Below, one piece after another: positions 6,068 through 8,182 of a stretch of 8,182 nt of DNA (position 1 is its first letter; each line of letters starts with the position of its first letter). The DNA is from BACL27 sp947488385 (GTDB lineage: Bacteria; Actinomycetota; Acidimicrobiia; Acidimicrobiales; Ilumatobacteraceae). The DNA lies in contig CAXNMJ010000009.1 in the NCBI GenBank assembly GCA_964203655.1, positions 1 through 8,182 of the forward strand. Reading direction: 5' to 3'. Below the pieces are notes generated by a model that made no database searches, had not been told where the DNA came from, and saw nothing but the letters and a program-made list of their open reading frames with translations. Position numbers and translations under genes: made by a program.

Positions 6068-7098
6068 TTTTGTTCGGCTTGCAAAATGTTTGCAACACTT
6101 GCGCGATTGACCACACCGATTGCTTGATTGTTGGCGTCAAGCACTGTTATCGGTTCATCACGCTCGAGCAACATCGGGATAATCGTCTCAATTTTTGCCG
6201 ATGCAGCAACTGAGCGGCCGTTCGCAGTTGATTGACCGGCCACAGTCACCGACTTGACACTCAGCACTTTTGCGCGCGGCACGTCGTTAACGAATTCGCG
6301 CACGTATGGTGTCGCTGGTGACGAGACGATTTCTTCGGGCGTGCCGATTTGATCGAACGAACCATCTTTCATAATCGCGATGCGATCGCCAAGTCGAAGC
6401 GCTTCGGCGAAGTCATGCGTGATAAAAACAATTGTGCGTTGCATTGTTTTTTGCAATCTGATTAATTCGTCTTGCATTTCTTTGCGAATCAATGGGTCGA
6501 GTGCTGAAAATGGTTCGTCAAACAACAAAATTTGTGGATCAACTGCGAGCGCACGTGCGAGACCAACGCGCTGTTGCATGCCGCCTGATAATTGTTGCGG
6601 ATAATGATCGGCCCAACCATCTAAGCCAACGGTTTTTAAAACTTCAGTTGCGCGGGCAAGACGAGTCGACTTGTCGATTTTTTGCACCTCGAGGCCGTAA
6701 GCAATGTTGTCGATCACTTTTCGATGCGGAAACAAACCAAAATGTTGAAACACCATTGATATTCGTCCGCGGCGCAATTGGCGCAGTTGGTCTTCATCCA
6801 TTGCTAAAAGATCGTCGCCACCGAGTGAAATTTCACCTTGTGTTGGCTCGATCAATCGCGACAAACAGCGAATCAAAGTTGATTTGCCCGAACCCGACAG
6901 ACCCATCACGACGAACGTCTCGCCTTGCGCGACGCTGAACGAAACATCTCGAACTGCAACGGTTTGCTGAGTTTGCTGCAAAATTTCGGCACGACTCGAG
7001 CCAGCCTTAGATAGTTCTATGGTGCGAGCGCTGTCACCTGGGCCAAAAACTTTCCAGATATGGCGCAGATCAATCGCTGGTGTATCCCCCGAACCCAT
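6064..7098 (-). CDS. proV: Betaine/proline-type ABC transporter ATP-binding protein with one CBS domain
   Basis: This cytoplasmic ATPase powers the ProW permease. Numbered from the upstream GTG at 7125, it has Walker A GLSGSGKST (75-83), Q-loop Gln127, signature LSGGMQQRV (179-187), Walker B ILLFDEP with Glu204, and H-loop His237. The insertion before Walker A containing LSKAGSSRAEIL is typical of ProV/OpuAA. The C-terminus (~300-353) holds about one CBS domain, whereas full ProV carries two, a region tied to ionic-strength sensing. I prefer ATG 7098 because TATTGT lies 7 nt before it and the protein then begins MGSGDTPAIDLRHIWKVFG. GTG 7125 would add nine residues. It is the first gene of the proVW operon. 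Confidence 0.9.
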   Translation of the reverse strand: MGSGDTPAIDLRHIWKVFGPGDSARTIELSKAGSSRAEILQQTQQTVAVRDVSFSVAQGETFVVMGLSGSGKSTLIRCLSRLIEPTQGEISLGGDDLLAMDEDQLRQLRRGRISMVFQHFGLFPHRKVIDNIAYGLEVQKIDKSTRLARATEVLKTVGLDGWADHYPQQLSGGMQQRVGLARALAVDPQILLFDEPFSALDPLIRKEMQDELIRLQKTMQRTIVFITHDFAEALRLGDRIAIMKDGSFDQIGTPEEIVSSPATPYVREFVNDVPRAKVLSVKSVTVAGQSTANGRSVAASAKIETIIPMLLERDEPITVLDANNQAIGVVNRASVANILQAEQK

Positions 7099-7105
7099 TG
7101 CCGAA

Positions 7106-7111
7106 ACAATA
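7106..7111 (-). promoter_or_regulatory. Leaderless-type -10 box (TATTGT) for proV
   Basis: TATTGT is followed by 7 nt and then ATG 7098 on the minus strand. TTGGCT about 19 bp upstream is a weak -35 candidate. If this box is correct, the alternative GTG 7125 lies upstream of the transcript. Confidence 0.4.
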
Positions 7112-7130
7112 GTGCCACTATTCACTAGTA

Positions 7131-7171
7131 AGCCAAGGCTTGCTATGGTGATTACAGCCCTAGTTGGGGCT
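7131..7171. promoter_or_regulatory. Two short AGCC/GGCT inverted repeats between proV and proX
   Basis: AGCC-AA-GGCT lies at 7131-7140 and AGCCC-N6-GGGCT at 7156-7171. They sit in the divergent control region and could be half-sites of one regulator. The arms are only 4-5 bp, so chance is a serious alternative. Confidence 0.2.
7144..7149 (+). promoter_or_regulatory. Candidate -10 box (TATGGT) for proX
   Basis: TATGGT lies 17 bp after TTCACT (7121-7126), a plausible -35. Initiation near 7156 would give a leader of about 50 nt with a ribosome binding site. proX would then have a led transcript, unlike its neighbours. Confidence 0.4.
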
Positions 7172-7194
7172 TAAACCACGATCACACAAAATTC

Positions 7195-7202
7195 AAGGGG
7201 AG
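7195..7202 (+). promoter_or_regulatory. Ribosome binding site of proX
   Basis: AAGGGGAG lies directly before ATG 7206. It sets the start there instead of at the in-frame ATG 7164, which would put 14 charged residues in front of the signal peptide. It is the only good Shine-Dalgarno sequence in the window. Confidence 0.7.
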
Positions 7203-7205
7203 AAA

Positions 7206-8157
7206 ATGGGATTACGAAACAAGAAGTTTGCCATCGGCTTAGTGTCGGTTGGCGCACTGTTGCTTGCAGCCTGTGGCGGCAGCGACGGTGACAGCGCAGG
7301 CGGCACTGAGACCATCAGAATCGCACGCAACAACTGGACCGCTTCGGCGATCGAGGTTGAAATTGTAAAACAATTGATTGAAGCCAACTTGGGTAACCCA
7401 GTTGAAATCGTTGACATCGACGAAAACGCGATGATCACCGGTATGTCGAGTGGCGAAATTGATGCCAACGTTGAAGTCTGGCCATCAGGTTTCACTGCAG
7501 ACGAGCAAGCATTTGTTGACGACGGTTCGGTTGTCAACATGGGCGAACTTGGTGCAATTGGCAAAATTGGTTGGTTCGTCACACCAAACGCACTTGAGCA
7601 GTTTCCACAACTCTCATCGTGGGAAGGTTTGAAAGACCCAGAAGTTGTCAAAGCATTCGCAACTGCAGCGACTGGCGCACAAGGCCGAGTCTTGGGCATG
7701 GATCCATCGTTCTCGCAATATGAAGAGCCAATTGTCAAGAACTTGAAGCTTGACTTCAAAGTTCAATACTCAGGTTCAGAAGCGGCAACTCAGGCAGAAA
7801 TCATTGCAGCAACAGAAGCTGGCAAGCCAGTGATCATGTACTACTGGATGCCATCAGCAGCCGTAGGCAAATACGGCCTGAAGAACATCGCATTGCCAGC
7901 GCCAACAGTTGACTGCGCCTGCAGAAACTGACAAGTGCGACGGCGACTACCCAGAAGACGTGTTGTTCAAAGTTGCTTCGGCAAAACTCGAAGCAAAAGA
8001 TGCCAAGGTTTTCAATTTCTTCAAGAAGTTCAAGTTCACAACTGAAGATCAGTTGTCAACCTTGGGACCTGTAGAAATTGACGGACGACCAGCGTCTGAA
8101 ATTGCTGCAGAATGGATCGCAGCAAACGAAGCAACTTGGTCTGAGTGGTTTAAATAA
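7206..8157 (+). CDS. proX: Glycine-betaine/proline-betaine type substrate-binding lipoprotein, frameshifted
   Basis: This is the extracytoplasmic receptor that hands ligand to ProW. The signal peptide MGLRNKKFAIGLVSVGALLLAAC ends in a lipobox with Cys23 as lipid anchor, followed by a Gly/Ser/Asp linker. The mature part is of the OpuAC type, with NNWTAS (Trp44), DANVEVWPSGF, GKIGWFV and VIMYYWMPS; aromatic residues of this kind form the cage for quaternary amines. The exact ligand (glycine betaine, proline betaine, choline or carnitine) is not readable. The frame breaks after PTVDCA and stops at 7929-7931; the next frame gives AETDKCDGDYPEDVLFKVAS and ends SEWFK at TAA 8155-8157. One extra base near 7915-7921 explains it, giving 316 residues. 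It is divergent from proVW. Confidence 0.9.
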
Positions 8158-8182
8158 GAGTTAGCTAGTTGTTTAAAAGAGA
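8158..8182. other. Downstream end of window, nothing recognised
   Basis: The 25 bases after the proX stop show no hairpin or new start. The sequence ends before any terminator can be seen. Confidence 0.5.

Noticed and set aside
7164..7205. Longer ProX starting at ATG 7164
   Set aside because: It would place charged residues before the lipoprotein signal peptide, while a ribosome binding site lies just before ATG 7206.
1..8182. CRISPR array, phage genes or a defence system
   Set aside because: There are no short regularly spaced repeats, and every sizeable gene is accounted for by metabolism, transport or arsenic functions.

Overview
The window looks chromosomal and most likely comes from an Actinomycetota bacterium. 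My guess is a moderate-GC aquatic lineage such as Acidimicrobiia, but nothing here fixes the taxon. The guess rests on the start sites: almost every independently transcribed gene has a TANNNT -10 hexamer ending 6-7 nt before the start codon, the actinobacterial arrangement for leaderless mRNAs. Only proX has a clear Shine-Dalgarno sequence. The transporter and arsenic protein types also fit actinobacteria. No phage, insertion sequence, CRISPR array or rRNA is visible.

Left part (1-700): an HPP-family membrane protein (+), then a tRNA-Arg with anticodon CCT and an encoded CCA (-). Arsenic part (668-2726, mostly -): a divergent arsR-arsC fusion with a perfect ArsR-type palindrome in its promoter. 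Behind it sits the first ~23 codons of a translationally coupled gene, probably the arsenite exporter acr3, cut off at a junction. Then come arsC with its own leaderless promoter and an AqpS-like channel. The junction is a second, 98% identical copy of the first ~114 coding bases of the neighbouring aldehyde dehydrogenase gene. The arsR-arsC module is therefore flanked by ~117-121 bp direct repeats, which points to insertion, recombination between strains, or a chimeric assembly.

Centre (2780-4204, +): a complete aldehyde dehydrogenase that resembles gamma-aminobutyraldehyde dehydrogenase. Its stop codon overlaps the stop of the convergent transporter operon. Right part (4201-8157): a glycine-betaine/proline-betaine type ABC importer, with proV and a tandem-fused double proW on the minus strand and the binding lipoprotein proX divergently on the plus strand.

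Together the genes suggest arsenate reduction plus arsenite release (ArsC and AqpS), uptake of a quaternary amine osmolyte, and oxidation of an aminoaldehyde. Five of the eight substantial protein genes carry single-base frameshifts (six indels in all), and in each case the conserved family sequence continues in the new frame. Sequencing error explains this better than true gene decay. I see no wholly new system. The oddest feature is the broken, repeat-flanked arsenic locus.
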